Shown here in pieces: positions 39,211 to 48,492 of a stretch of 64,000 bases of DNA. The DNA is from Pseudomonas sp. CBZ-4. GTDB taxonomy: Bacteria; Pseudomonadota; Gammaproteobacteria; Pseudomonadales; Pseudomonadaceae. The notes under the pieces were generated by a model, which was not told where the DNA came from, ran no database searches, and saw only the letters and a program-made list of their open reading frames with translations. Each line of letters opens with the position of its first letter. Position 1 is the stretch's first letter. The translations under genes and the position numbers were made by a program. The stretch lies in NCBI RefSeq assembly GCF_000346755.1, contig NZ_ANNV01000164.1, positions 186,001-250,000 on the forward strand. The letters run 5' to 3'.

Positions 39211-40029
39211 TCAAGATTTCTTGGCCTGCTGGTACAGCGGCATCACCTTCGGAATCGCCGCTTGCAACGAAGCGATCCGGCTATCCGACGCCGGGTGAGT
39301 GCTCATGAACTCCGGCGGCGCCCCTTCCGAAGCCTTGGCCATCTTGTTCCACAGCGTGATCGCCGCATTCGGGTTGTAACCGGCGCGAGCCGACAGCTCC
39401 AGGCCGATCAGGTCTGCCTCGTTTTCATTGGCCCGGCTGTTGGGCAAGGTCATGCCGTAGTTGGCCACGGTATCGGCCAATGCCAGGCTGTCCTGGCCGA
39501 GGCCGAACAGCGCGCCCGCGCCCTGCTTCGCCATCTGGATACCATAGGCCTTGGACATGGCTTCGCGGCCGTGCTCGCGCAAGGCGTGGGCGATTTCATG
39601 GCCCATCACCGCGGCCAGTTCGTCATCCGTCAGCTTGAGGTTGTCGATCAACGCGCTGTAAACGAAGATCTTGCCGCCAGGCCCGCAGTTGGCATTCATC
39701 TCGTCGCTTTTGATCAGGTTCACTTCCCACTTCCACTGCGCCGCATCGGGGCGGAAGGTCGGTGCCTGGGCGATCAAGCGGTTGGCGATGGCCTGCACAC
39801 GCTTGGCATTGGCGCTGCTCTTGTCCAGTTGGCCCTTGCTGCTGGCCTCACCCAACGTCTGCTGGTAGGACTGGGCGTACATCTGGTCGACTTCCTGGCT
39901 CGACAGCATGCTGAACATGTACTGCTTGCGCTCCACGCCGACGGCACCGCCGCTGGTGGTGTTGACCGACTGGCAACCAGCCAGCAGCAGCGCGGCTGCC
40001 AAAACGTTTATCGCCAATGATTTCTTCAT
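39211..40029 (-). CDS. M48 family metalloprotease lipoprotein (LoiP/YggG-like)
   Basis: The 272-residue product has a lipoprotein signal ending LLLAGCQS (cysteine near 18) and the zinc motif MGHEIAHALREHGR near 135, with the third ligand in NENEADLIGLEL. M48 lipoproteases of this type degrade misfolded outer membrane proteins from the periplasmic face. The start at 40029 has GGGAGAG upstream. Confidence 0.92.
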   Translation of the reverse strand: MKKSLAINVLAAALLLAGCQSVNTTSGGAVGVERKQYMFSMLSSQEVDQMYAQSYQQTLGEASSKGQLDKSSANAKRVQAIANRLIAQAPTFRPDAAQWKWEVNLIKSDEMNANCGPGGKIFVYSALIDNLKLTDDELAAVMGHEIAHALREHGREAMSKAYGIQMAKQGAGALFGLGQDSLALADTVANYGMTLPNSRANENEADLIGLELSARAGYNPNAAITLWNKMAKASEGAPPEFMSTHPASDSRIASLQAAIPKVMPLYQQAKKS

Positions 40030-40135
40030 GACACTCTCCCTGAAAACATGGCGCGTATCGTAGGCGGTCATTTGTATCGACGCCAGATACAACAGACGTG
40101 TAACCGCAGAATTTCAGATACGTCCCACGCAGCGC

Positions 40136-40756
40136 TCAACCTGGCGTCAAACACTCCGGCCCGTTCAGCTTCGGGTCATTGACCATATTGGCCAGCACGC
40201 GCTCGCGCAACGCAGCCGGTTCACTGGCCAGCAACGCCTGGAGCGTGTGCAAAGGCGTCTCGGGATCAAGCCAGGCCTCCTGCCCCGCCGCATCCAGGAT
40301 CAGCGGCCGGCGCTGGCTCTGCGCCGCCTGGGTGACCACCGCCGTGCTCAGCCAGACTTGCTCCTGCACCGGATAGGCTTCCCAGATCGCCGCAAAAAAC
40401 AGCGTGGAACCCTCCCCCGGCGTCAACCAGTACGGGCGCTTGCGCTGGGTGCCGCGCCATTCGTAGAAGCCATTGGCGGGCAGCAGGCAACGGCGCTGGC
40501 GAAACGCTTCGCGAAACATCGGTTGCTCGGCCAGGGTTTCGGCGCGGGCATGGGCGGGCGTGCGCGAAAGGTCGGTCAGCCAGGGCGGCGTCAGGCCCCA
40601 GCGCGCACGGGCCAGGGTGCGCTGGCCGGCGTCGGCGCGCTGGATCAGCACCGAGTCATTCGGGGAGATGTTCCACTGGGCCTGCTGGTCGGCCGGAAAG
40701 CCCGGCAAGGCAGCAAACGAGGGGTTCCAGCGAAACAGGGCATAACGTCCACACAT
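40136..40756 (-). CDS. SRAP (HMCES/YedK) abasic-site processing protein
   Basis: The 206-residue protein starts MCGRYALF, exposing the catalytic Cys2 after Met removal. It has the SRAP motifs AHARAETL and LLPANGFYEW with the active-site glutamate. YedK/HMCES proteins form a thiazolidine crosslink with abasic sites in single-stranded DNA to protect replication forks. The length is close to the usual 220 residues. Confidence 0.93.
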   Translation of the reverse strand: MCGRYALFRWNPSFAALPGFPADQQAQWNISPNDSVLIQRADAGQRTLARARWGLTPPWLTDLSRTPAHARAETLAEQPMFREAFRQRRCLLPANGFYEWRGTQRKRPYWLTPGEGSTLFFAAIWEAYPVQEQVWLSTAVVTQAAQSQRRPLILDAAGQEAWLDPETPLHTLQALLASEPAALRERVLANMVNDPKLNGPECLTPG

Positions 40757-40792
40757 GGGGCAACACGACTCTTGGGTAAACCGACCGACAGC

Positions 40793-41053
40793 CTAACAGA
40801 CCAACACGTCGGGGAAGCTGTCGGGTTCATCGCCCGGCATGGGTTGCGCGCCGATGTAGGCGGTAATCAACTCACGGGCGCACACGGCCTGGTCATTGTC
40901 CACCTCCAGGCCCAGCAGGCCGAAAATCGGCAGCTCGCCCGTGCCACCGAGCAGATGGCGCCCCACCAGATGCGCCTCGATACCCTCGCTGGCGAGCATC
41001 TGTTGCAGCAACTCGCCCTCCATCAGGTTTTCCGGTTCGTAGATTCGCTGCAT
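40793..41053 (-). CDS. DUF2007 family small protein
   Basis: The 86-residue product starts MQRIYEPENLMEGELLQQML and contains EAHLVGRHLLGGTGELP and LLGLEVDNDQA, the pattern of the DUF2007/putative signal-transducing family, whose role is unknown. ATG 41053 has AGGA six bases upstream; an ATG at 41068 would overlap the preceding gene by four bases. It is coupled to the zinc-ribbon gene. Confidence 0.82.
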   Translation of the reverse strand: MQRIYEPENLMEGELLQQMLASEGIEAHLVGRHLLGGTGELPIFGLLGLEVDNDQAVCARELITAYIGAQPMPGDEPDSFPDVLVC

Positions 41054-41064
41054 GGGCGGTCCTG

Positions 41065-41247
41065 TCATTCGTTTTCGCTGCGGGTTTCAAGCATCCACTC
41101 GTCGCCATGGACCTGTAGATCGAAAATGATCGGGCGGCAACACACCTGGCAGTCCTCTATATAGTTCTGGTCACCGCCAGACAAATCCACCGTTGTCTCA
41201 ACCTCTTCACCACAATAAGGACAATCGTACGTCGCGGTTTCCAGCAT
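41065..41247 (-). CDS. CPXCG-motif zinc-ribbon small protein
   Basis: The 60-residue product carries [20 protein letters not shown] and then [14 protein letters not shown], two cysteine knuckles typical of the CPXCG-containing family (a small zinc ribbon). The function is unknown. It is cotranscribed with the DUF2007 gene. Confidence 0.85.
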   Translation of the reverse strand: MLETATYDCPYCGEEVETTVDLSGGDQNYIEDCQVCCRPIIFDLQVHGDEWMLETRSENE

Positions 41248-41376
41248 CGCAGCCTCCAGAGTGACTTGTGCGTATAATCGCCGGTCTATTTACAGGGCTA
41301 TTTCCGGCCGGGCCCATTTCCCGGACCGCTCCCTGGCATTTCCTTTACTTACCCTAGCCGTTTCTAACAAGAGAGC

Positions 41377-42543
41377 ATGATGGGCCAATTCGATACCATC
41401 CGACCTTACAACGACAGCGAAGTCCCGGCAGTGCTGGACCGGCTGTTCAGTGACAAGGCCTTTCTGGACATCCTGACCCACTTCCGCTTTCCGCGCTTCG
41501 CCGGCGCCCTGGGCTGGCTGCTCAAGCCGATGATCGCCCGCAAGCTGCGCCGTGAATTCGCCGGCGTCACCACCGTGGCGACGCTGCAGGACAAAGTCGA
41601 GTACTACGTCGATCACACCATCGACCGCGCGACCGACGGCGTGACCTACACCGGCGTCGAGCAGCTCAAGTCCGGCACCGCCTACCTGTTCCTGGCCAAC
41701 CACCGCGACATCGTGATGGACCCGGCCTTCGTCAACTACGCCGTGTACCACGCCGGCCTGCCGACGCCGCGCATCGCCATCGGCGACAACCTGCTGCAAA
41801 AGCCGTTTGTCAGCGACCTGATGCGCCTGAACAAGAGCTTTATCGTGCACCGCTCGATCACCGGGCGAAAAGAAAAGATGGCGGCGTTCAACTTGCTGTC
41901 GGCCTATATCAACCATTCGATCCGCAACGACGGCGAGTCGATCTGGATCGCCCAGGCCGAAGGCCGCGCCAAGGATGGGGATGACCGTACCGAGTCGGCG
42001 ATCCTCAAGATGTTCCACGTCAGCCGCAAGGACGAGCCGTTTGCCGAGGTGATCCAGTCGCTGAACCTGACGCCGGTGTCCATCAGCTACGAATACGACC
42101 CCTGCGATTCGGCCAAGGCCCGCGAGCTGTACATCCGCGCCACCACCGGCACCTACTGCAAGGCGCCGGGCGAAGATGACGTGAGCATCGCCCTGGGCAT
42201 CACCGGCTACAAGGGCCGGGTGCATGTGAACTTCGCGCCGCCAATCACCGAGCGTTTTGAAGACACCAAAGTGCTGGCGATGGAAATGGACCGGCAGATT
42301 CTCGGCGGTTATCGCTTGTTTCCGGTGCATTACCTGGCGTATGCGCAGTGGAGCGAGGCTGACCCGCAATTGCAGGTGCCGACGGCGGCCGAGGTGTTCC
42401 CGGCGGACGAACTGGCCAAGGCGAAGGCGGAGTGGGAACGGCGCTTGAACGAATGCCCGGTTGAGCATAGGCCGTTTCTGGTGGTGCAGTATGCGACGCC
42501 GGTGCGCAATCAGTATCGCGTCAAGGCGGGCATCCCGCTGTAA
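41377..42543 (+). CDS. Glycerol-acyltransferase (PlsC-like) family protein
   Basis: The 388-residue protein has the acyltransferase core LFLANHRDIVMDPAFV near 106 and IWIAQAEGRAKDGDD near 190, corresponding to the catalytic His/Asp block and the glycerophosphate-binding EG block of 1-acylglycerol-3-phosphate acyltransferases. It is longer than PlsC and has no obvious membrane helix. It probably acylates a lysophospholipid-type acceptor at the membrane; the exact substrate is not inferable. Confidence 0.85.
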   Translation: MMGQFDTIRPYNDSEVPAVLDRLFSDKAFLDILTHFRFPRFAGALGWLLKPMIARKLRREFAGVTTVATLQDKVEYYVDHTIDRATDGVTYTGVEQLKSGTAYLFLANHRDIVMDPAFVNYAVYHAGLPTPRIAIGDNLLQKPFVSDLMRLNKSFIVHRSITGRKEKMAAFNLLSAYINHSIRNDGESIWIAQAEGRAKDGDDRTESAILKMFHVSRKDEPFAEVIQSLNLTPVSISYEYDPCDSAKARELYIRATTGTYCKAPGEDDVSIALGITGYKGRVHVNFAPPITERFEDTKVLAMEMDRQILGGYRLFPVHYLAYAQWSEADPQLQVPTAAEVFPADELAKAKAEWERRLNECPVEHRPFLVVQYATPVRNQYRVKAGIPL

Positions 42544-42562
42544 AAATGTGGGAGATAGCTTG

Positions 42563-42652
42563 TGTGGGAGCGGGCTTGCCCGCGATTGCAGTGGGTCAGT
42601 GAATGCATCTTTGCCTGACACACCGCTTTCGCGGGCAAGCCCGCTCCCACAT
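42563..42652. repeat. REP pair (REPIN), GCGGGCTTGCCCG subtype
   Basis: The two inverted half-sites enclose about 45 bases. A decayed half-site (ATGTGGGAGATAGCTTG) at 42546-42561 precedes it, suggesting an older copy. Confidence 0.88.
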
Positions 42653-42670
42653 TTGGTTTTGTGGTGTGTT

Positions 42671-42928
42671 TTAGAGGCGGGTGCTGATCCAAGAAACAAG
42701 CAGCGCCAACCCCAGACAGGCGAACCCGATACGGTATGCCAAGCGATGCGCCCGTTCGGTGCGCACATCCAGAAACAGCATCGGCTGGTCAATCGCGCGC
42801 TGTTCGCTTTGCGTGGTCAGGTCAGCCATCGCGCGCTGCTCGCGCAGGCGCGTAATCGCCAGCAGCGCCGCCCCCGGGAAGGCCACCGTTAAAGCCACAG
42901 CATTGATCAATAGTGCGGGCAGCGCCAT
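42671..42928 (-). CDS. Small two-TM membrane protein, unknown function
   Basis: The 85-residue product (ATG 42928, GAGG six bases upstream) has membrane segments at about 1-24 (ALPALLINAVALTVAFPGAA) and 66-82 (IGFACLGLALLVSWI) with a charged loop between. Longer starts (to 43012) have no ribosome binding site. No family was recognised. Confidence 0.65.
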   Translation of the reverse strand: MALPALLINAVALTVAFPGAALLAITRLREQRAMADLTTQSEQRAIDQPMLFLDVRTERAHRLAYRIGFACLGLALLVSWISTRL

Positions 42929-43111
42929 CGCAAACCTCGGTAACACAGTGTCTGGGTATCGGTTCTGATACATGGCTGGACGTAGCAGCCTCATCAGCCA
43001 CCAATATTGCATCCCAACATGAACGGCTAATGTATCCAGTAATTTACGGCGTCACCTGAACGTCACCTTAACAAGCCACTCTGTTGCCCTTCGAACGTTC
43101 GGGAGCTTGTC

Positions 43112-43321
43112 ATGCTGCACGCGCACAACCAGGATCGGCTGTATCTGATCGCCCCCAGCGACGAGCAAGAGGCGCTGGTCGGCGGCCTCGCGTTCAACGT
43201 GCAGGACCGCCACTGGCTGGTGTATTGCGCCCTCGGCGGGCACCAGCATGCCGACTTGCCGGAAGCGGATTTGTTGACCGGCGTGAGCCTGCTGGACTTC
43301 TGTATCGACACCGCCGCGTGA
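43112..43321 (+). CDS. Small conserved-type hypothetical protein
   Basis: The 69-residue acidic soluble product has GGGAG six bases before its ATG and is followed by a strong terminator, so it appears to be a real single-gene unit. No motif was recognised. Confidence 0.65.
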   Translation: MLHAHNQDRLYLIAPSDEQEALVGGLAFNVQDRHWLVYCALGGHQHADLPEADLLTGVSLLDFCIDTAA

Positions 43322-43333
43322 AACTCAAGGCAC

Positions 43334-43369
43334 AAAAAAACCGGGCTCATCACTGAGCCCGGTTTTTTT
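43334..43369. terminator. Bidirectional rho-independent terminator
   Basis: A7, then CCGGGCTCA-TCAC-TGAGCCCGG, then T7: a perfect 9-bp stem serving the small plus-strand gene and the convergent YajG-type gene. Confidence 0.94.
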
Positions 43370-43378
43370 ATGCAGCGG

Positions 43379-43966
43379 TTATTGCGAGCTGAGCAACGAA
43401 CCGATGCTTGGGTCCTTGAACAGGCGGGTCAAGGCGTCGCTCAACACGTCGCTGACCAGCTTGGTGTTGGTTTCCTGGTTCGGCGACATGCCAAAGCGCT
43501 GGTTCAGCGATGCGCCGTAGCGGCCACTGTAGCGACGGGTGCCCGCCGTGACGTCGGACTTGAACGTCGCGCCGATCGAGGCTTCGGTTACATACAGGCC
43601 TTCCTTGGGCGACTGGTATTTCAGTTCAGCCAAAGTGATGGTCAACTGCGGTGCGCCCGGCGCATTCGGGCTTGGGGTAAAGCCCAGCAGGCGCACGGCG
43701 GCTTCGGCCTGGGCTTGCAGCTTGGGCAACACGTCCTGGCCGGTGACCGAAATCAGCGCAGTCTCCGGGTACAGGCCACCACGGGAACCCAGGGTTGGCG
43801 ACGGACGGCCATCCACCACACGCACCGACACCGGCTGGCCGTGGCCCACTGGCGCCAGCTGCGTGGTGAGCTTCGGTTGCGGGCTGAGTTGTTGCGGGCT
43901 GTTGGCGCAGCCAGCCAGGGCCAAACTGGTCACAGTGATCAAACCGAACAACAGGCGTTGCAACAT
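43379..43966 (-). CDS. YajG family lipoprotein
   Basis: The 195-residue product has a lipoprotein signal LLFGLITVTSLALAGCANSP (cysteine near 20) and the YajG features SVRVVDGRP and a long amphipathic body ending in LTRLFKDPSIGSLL. GGAGAG lies well placed upstream of ATG 43966. It is an outer-membrane-anchored periplasmic protein of unsettled role. Confidence 0.87.
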   Translation of the reverse strand: MLQRLLFGLITVTSLALAGCANSPQQLSPQPKLTTQLAPVGHGQPVSVRVVDGRPSPTLGSRGGLYPETALISVTGQDVLPKLQAQAEAAVRLLGFTPSPNAPGAPQLTITLAELKYQSPKEGLYVTEASIGATFKSDVTAGTRRYSGRYGASLNQRFGMSPNQETNTKLVSDVLSDALTRLFKDPSIGSLLSSQ

Positions 43967-44159
43967 GCGCTTCTCTCCAGAAATCAGGTACCGACAGGCG
44001 GGCAGTATAGCGGTGCGCCACTGCCGGGAACTAGCATCAGTTACATCCTGTGACCGGCGCCGCTCGCAGCGGTTCGATGTCACCGAGATGTCACAGCCGA
44101 TACATGCGCTCGTCATCCCGGGCTGGCAAGCTTTGCCTCAATCTCAGGAGGCTATCACC

Positions 44160-44393
44160 ATGAATTTTCTCTGGTCGCTGTTCATGCGCAAACCCGCCCT
44201 GCGTCAGTTCGCCCTGCTCGATGCACAAGGCCGCTGCCAGGCCTTTAAAGAGTGCAGCCAGCCGCCCGTGGGCAATGGCTGGGTGGAAATCGACGAGATT
44301 CGCCTGAGCTGGATGCACCGCCCGCTGCCGGCCCGTGCCCGCGTAAGCCCACGTCCAGCGCAGTCGTCCCGGCACCAGCCGTTGGCCGCCTGA
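44160..44393 (+). CDS. Small basic hypothetical protein
   Basis: The 77-residue product has AGGAGG nine bases before ATG 44160. It starts MNFLWSLFMRKPALRQFALL and ends in a proline/arginine-rich tail. Such short proteins are common in Pseudomonas, and no function is known to me. It lies divergent from yajG. Confidence 0.65.
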   Translation: MNFLWSLFMRKPALRQFALLDAQGRCQAFKECSQPPVGNGWVEIDEIRLSWMHRPLPARARVSPRPAQSSRHQPLAA

Positions 44394-45120
44394 CCGAACG
44401 CCTAATAAAAGTCATAAAACACGCCCATTTCCTTGGCGTTCTTCGCTACAATCTCCCCCCGATTATAAGGACGTCTCCTGATCGGGCCCCGCAGCATCGT
44501 TAATGCCTCGGTATTAACCCCCCAATCGCCCACAGAGAGCCGCCCACACAGATCGAATAGAGCTGGCGTGCTTGCTGTTTTCGTTGCAAACCACCCCTCT
44601 TTATATCGCATCTGCCAGAGCTGCCATTGCGCTCGGCCACTTGAGTTGTTTGCCCGTTTTGCCGCGTGTCGGCAAGGTATCCGGGCCAGGTGCCAGGCTG
44701 AGGCAGCCCTTTTTTGAGGTTCACGTCTTCAAAAGAGCGTGAAAAAAACGGGTTTTCACAACTTCACAAGAGTGTGGCGAGCAAATGAATAGTTTGGCGT
44801 TTGTACAAGCACCATCAGCGTCTTTAACAGCCCAACCACACAGGACCGAGCACTCCTCAAAAACCGGAGCTTGAGCCTGTCCGCTACGGATTGGTTGCAC
44901 GAATCGCACGCTTTGACCATAAGTCGAATTGCCACAGGCGCCCATGAATGCGTTCATAGGCAGATTAGCCCGGCAGGAAGCGTGTGCTGAAGTTGCAAAG
45001 AATTGCGAAACGGACATGGCGATCCTGGCCATGGGTAACCTGGGGCAACACGTGAACCGCCCCGTCACTCCTGGCAGCCATGCCGTCAATTTGGTGCTGC
45101 AGATTTTGGAGACGCGTTAA
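44394..45120. other. Long 5' region upstream of mqo
   Basis: A 727-bp stretch with no convincing gene; frames at 44402-44611 (minus) and 44929-45120 (plus) have no recognised content. There are C-rich and A-rich tracts (CTCCCCCCG near 44453; CGTGAAAAAAACG near 44738). The mqo ribosome binding site GGAG is nine bases before its ATG. The length suggests a complex promoter or an untranslated RNA. Confidence 0.4.
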
Positions 45121-46629
45121 ATGGCGCATAACGAAGCAGTCGACGTAGTACTGGTAGGGGCCGGCATCATGAGTGCCACCCTGGCCGTGCTGCTCAAGGA
45201 GCTCGACCCCGGCCTCAAGCTGGAAGTCGTTGAGCTGATGGATTCGGGTGCCGCGGAAAGTTCCAACCCGTGGAACAACGCCGGTACCGGCCACGCCGGG
45301 CTGTGTGAGCTGAACTACACGCCGCAGGCCGCCGATGGCTCCATCGACATCAAGAAAGCCGTGCACATCAACACCCAGTTCGAGGTGTCGAAGCAGTTCT
45401 GGGCGTACCTGACTAAAAAGGGCACCTTTGGCTCGTCCAAGTCCTTTATCAGCCCGGTGCCGCACCTGAGCTTCGTGCAGGGCGAAAAAGGCGTGGACTT
45501 CCTCAAGAAGCGCTTTGAATCCCTCAGCCAGCACCACGCGTTTTCGGACATGCACTACACCGAAGACCGCAGCGAAATGGCCGAGTGGATGCCGCTGATG
45601 ATGCCGGGCCGCCCGCTCGACGAAAAAATCGCCGCCACCCGTGTGCTCAACGGCACCGACGTCAACTTCGGCGCCCTGACCAACCAGTTGCTGGGTCACC
45701 TGACCAGCTCGGCGGATGCCCAGGTCAAGTACTGCAAGCGCGTTACCGGCCTCAAGCGCAACGGCGCCGGCTGGACCGTGAGCATCAAGGACGTCAACAG
45801 CGGCAACAGCCGTGAAGTGGACGCCAAGTTCGTCTTCCTCGGCGCCGGTGGCGCGGCCCTGCCGCTGCTGCAAGCCTCGGGCATCGAAGAAAGCAAAGGG
45901 TTTGGCGGCTTCCCGGTCAGCGGCCAGTGGCTGCGTTGCGACAACCCGGACGTGGTCAAGCACCACCAGGCCAAGGTCTACAGCCAGGCCGCCGTGGGTT
46001 CGCCGCCGATGTCCGTGCCGCACTTGGACACCCGTGTGGTGGATGGCAAGAAATCCCTGCTGTTCGGGCCATACGCCGGCTTCACCACCAAGTTCCTCAA
46101 GCACGGCTCGTTCCTTGACCTGCCGCTGTCGATCCGCGCCGGCAACATCGGCCCGATGCTGGCCGTGGCCCGCGACAACATGGACCTGACCAAATACCTG
46201 GTCAGCGAAGTGCGCCAGTCCATGGAGCAGCGCCTCGAATCCCTGCGCCGCTTCTACCCTGAAGCGAAAGCCGAAGACTGGCGCCTGGAAGTGGCCGGCC
46301 AACGGGTGCAGATCATCAAGAAAGACCCGAAGAAAGGCGGCGTGCTGCAATTCGGCACCGAGCTGGTCGCGGCCAAAGATGGTTCGCTGGCTGCGCTGCT
46401 GGGCGCGTCCCCGGGCGCTTCGGTGACGGTTTCGATCATGCTGGAACTGATCGAGAAGTGCTTCCCGCAAAAAGCGGCGGGTGAATGGGCTGCCAAGCTG
46501 CACGAGATCTTCCCGGCACGGGAAAAGGTTCTGGAAACGGATGCCGACCTGTACCGCAAGATCAACACGCAGAACAACATCAGTCTGGAACTGGTTGAAC
46601 CTGCCGCCGAGACCGAGAGCTACGCTTGA
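45121..46629 (+). CDS. mqo: Malate:quinone oxidoreductase
   Basis: Mqo is a peripheral FAD enzyme that oxidises malate to oxaloacetate and passes electrons to quinone, replacing NAD malate dehydrogenase in the TCA cycle of pseudomonads. The 502-residue product has the FAD-binding segment [18 protein letters not shown] near residue 8, [20 protein letters not shown] near 50 and [14 protein letters not shown] near 320, all typical of Mqo. Its length matches the family. Confidence 0.96.
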   Translation: MAHNEAVDVVLVGAGIMSATLAVLLKELDPGLKLEVVELMDSGAAESSNPWNNAGTGHAGLCELNYTPQAADGSIDIKKAVHINTQFEVSKQFWAYLTKKGTFGSSKSFISPVPHLSFVQGEKGVDFLKKRFESLSQHHAFSDMHYTEDRSEMAEWMPLMMPGRPLDEKIAATRVLNGTDVNFGALTNQLLGHLTSSADAQVKYCKRVTGLKRNGAGWTVSIKDVNSGNSREVDAKFVFLGAGGAALPLLQASGIEESKGFGGFPVSGQWLRCDNPDVVKHHQAKVYSQAAVGSPPMSVPHLDTRVVDGKKSLLFGPYAGFTTKFLKHGSFLDLPLSIRAGNIGPMLAVARDNMDLTKYLVSEVRQSMEQRLESLRRFYPEAKAEDWRLEVAGQRVQIIKKDPKKGGVLQFGTELVAAKDGSLAALLGASPGASVTVSIMLELIEKCFPQKAAGEWAAKLHEIFPAREKVLETDADLYRKINTQNNISLELVEPAAETESYA

Positions 46630-46683
46630 GGGTGTGACGCATAGCGTCACCGGATGCATTCCCACGCAGAGCGTGGGAACGAG

Positions 46684-46719
46684 CGCCCCGCTCTCGTGAT
46701 GAGAGCGGGGCGTTTTTTT
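46684..46719 (+). terminator. Rho-independent terminator after mqo
   Basis: CGCCCCGCTCTC-GTGAT-GAGAGCGGGGCG followed by T7: a perfect 12-bp stem. A second hairpin (TTCCCACGC/GCGTGGGAA) lies just upstream at about 46659-46679. Confidence 0.93.
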
Positions 46720-46731
46720 ATGCCTTGGACA

Positions 46732-47019
46732 TCAGCCGCGGGCTTTTTCGATCAACTCGATGTATTCGTCCGCGTTGCGCTGGTCCTTGATCAGGTCGAC
46801 AAAGGTCTGGCCATGCTCGTCCTTGCCGTCGAGGTCCAGGCCGGCTTCCTTGAAAAAGCCCAGGAAACGCTCGAAGTCGTCGATACGCAGGCCACGGTAG
46901 GCCTTGATCAGTTTGTGCAGGGACGGGGAAGTCGCGTCGACCGGCTCGAAGTCCAGGAACAACTTGATTTGATCGTCGCCGATCTCGTCACCAATCACCT
47001 GTTTCTTATCTTTACGCAT
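46732..47019 (-). CDS. PA4642-like hypothetical protein
   Basis: The 95-residue soluble acidic protein (ATG 47019, GGAG six bases upstream) reads KQVIGDEIGDDQIKLFLDFE near the N-terminus and ends LIKDQRNADEYIELIEKARG. It matches the small conserved protein next to mqo in Pseudomonas. The function is unknown. It is convergent with mqo. Confidence 0.82.
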   Translation of the reverse strand: MRKDKKQVIGDEIGDDQIKLFLDFEPVDATSPSLHKLIKAYRGLRIDDFERFLGFFKEAGLDLDGKDEHGQTFVDLIKDQRNADEYIELIEKARG

Positions 47020-47101
47020 TACCGACTCCAGCCTGCAGACATTTACACGGGACTGGAAGTCTACCTGCCGGACACCACCTTCGAAAACAACCAAACACGC
47101 C

Positions 47102-47190
47102 TGTGGGAGCTGGCTTGCCTGCGATAGCGGCCTGTCAGTTGAAAACTATTGCGCTGACACACCGCTATCGCAGGCAAGCCGGCTCCCACA
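47102..47190. repeat. REP pair (REPIN), GCTGGCTTGCCTG subtype
   Basis: TGTGGGAGCTGGCTTGCCTG and an inverse complement with one change (GCCGGCTCCCACA end) enclose about 45 bases. Confidence 0.88.
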
Positions 47191-47227
47191 TTGATTGGGT
47201 TCACATAGCGGTATCGGTGTCGTTTGG

Positions 47228-47707
47228 TTATTTGGTGCGAACGGCGCCGGTGTGCAGATCCGCCCAGATATGGCCGTTGGCGTAGCTGAGGAATTGCACA
47301 TACAGGGTGTCGTTGCGCAGCAAGTCGACGATGACGCGGTACTGCGCCACCGGATACGACAAGGTCAGGGTCTTGCTCTTGTCGTCATACGCCGGTTTTT
47401 TCAGGCTTTTGCTTTCCGCATCGAAATTGAGCACCACTTGATTGATGGTCGCGCCCTTGTTCAGGGACTTGCCCTTGAGGCGGATCATCAGCGGCGACGT
47501 CACCGGAATCGGTTGCTGGCTGGATTGACGCTGATTGCCCACCACCACCGAGTACTCGGTGACTTGCAGCAATTGCTGCTGGTCGGGCGCTTCGGCGCGC
47601 AGGGTCAGGTCGTCGGGCGGCAGGAATTGGCTGTGCAGGGGGGCTGCAGCCAGGGGCAAACTGAGGGTCAGCGCCAGGGCGGCGCACGTGCGGATCAACA
47701 GGCTCAT
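47228..47707 (-). CDS. Secreted hypothetical protein
   Basis: The 159-residue product has a signal peptide (about 1-21, LLIRTCAALALTLSLPLAAA). Its body alternates short beta strands (LTLSYPVAQYRVIVDL). A distant likeness to the YccT/DUF2057 periplasmic family is possible but unproven. It is on the same strand as the PA4642-like gene and hpt. Confidence 0.72.
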   Translation of the reverse strand: MSLLIRTCAALALTLSLPLAAAPLHSQFLPPDDLTLRAEAPDQQQLLQVTEYSVVVGNQRQSSQQPIPVTSPLMIRLKGKSLNKGATINQVVLNFDAESKSLKKPAYDDKSKTLTLSYPVAQYRVIVDLLRNDTLYVQFLSYANGHIWADLHTGAVRTK

Positions 47708-47770
47708 GACAGGCTCCAGACGCAGGGCCAGGCACTCTAGCATGCCGGCCCCACACCTGATGACGCGCGT

Positions 47771-48328
47771 TTACATGCCTTTGACGGCGTAGATGCCATT
47801 GGCGTTGCGCCAGTAGCCTTTGTAGTCCATGCCGTAACCGAAGATGTAGCGGTCAACGCACGGCAGGCCGACGAAATCGGCTTTCAGCTCAGGCCGCGCC
47901 TTGCGGTCGTGGTCTTTGTCGATCAGCACCGCGGTGTGCACTTTGCGCGCGCCGGCGTGTTTGCAGAAATCGATGATCGCGCCCAGGGTGTGACCTTCGT
48001 CGAGGATGTCGTCGATGATCAGCACGTCGCGGTCGATGAACGAGACTTCCGGCTTGGCTTTCCAGAACAGGTCGCCGCCGCTGGTTTCGTTGCGATAACG
48101 GGTGGCGTGCAGGTAGGACGCTTCCAGCGGGAACTGCAGGTGCGTGAGCAATTTGCCGGCGAAAATCAGGCCGCCGTTCATCACACAGAACACCACCGGG
48201 TTGGTGTCGGCCATTTCGCGGCTGATATGGGCGCCGACCTTGGCGATCGCCTCTTCGACTTGCGCTTCGGTGTACAGGCAGTCAGCCTCGCGCATGATTT
48301 GACGGATATGCTCGAGATCAGCGGACAT
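47771..48328 (-). CDS. hpt: Hypoxanthine-guanine phosphoribosyltransferase
   Basis: Hpt converts hypoxanthine or guanine plus PRPP to IMP or GMP in purine salvage. The 185-residue product has the PRPP-binding loop VLIIDDILDEGHTLGAI near 107 and the C-terminal base-binding DFVGLPCVDRYIFGYGMD. ATG 48328 has GGAGAG upstream. It is divergent from upp. Confidence 0.95.
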   Translation of the reverse strand: MSADLEHIRQIMREADCLYTEAQVEEAIAKVGAHISREMADTNPVVFCVMNGGLIFAGKLLTHLQFPLEASYLHATRYRNETSGGDLFWKAKPEVSFIDRDVLIIDDILDEGHTLGAIIDFCKHAGARKVHTAVLIDKDHDRKARPELKADFVGLPCVDRYIFGYGMDYKGYWRNANGIYAVKGM

Positions 48329-48492
48329 GGCGCTCTCCAAGGGGGTGCTGTGGCAAGAAAAGCGGGCGAAGGTACGCTTCTCGTGCGCTCTGATCAAGCC
48401 TTAATGGACTAACGTACTAGATGTCTATAGGACAACACCCTCGGATAGATTAATCTAGGCCGGTTTTTTTGCCCGCCGCCGGAGCCTTTCCC

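Noticed and set aside
44402-44611. A 69-codon minus-strand frame upstream of mqo
   Set aside because: No ribosome binding site and no recognisable content; it lies in a gene-free leader.
46659-46679. TTCCCACGC/GCGTGGGAA hairpin after mqo as a separate mobile repeat
   Set aside because: It is a common Pseudomonas intergenic hairpin, but only one clear copy is seen in this window, so it was not called as a repeat family.
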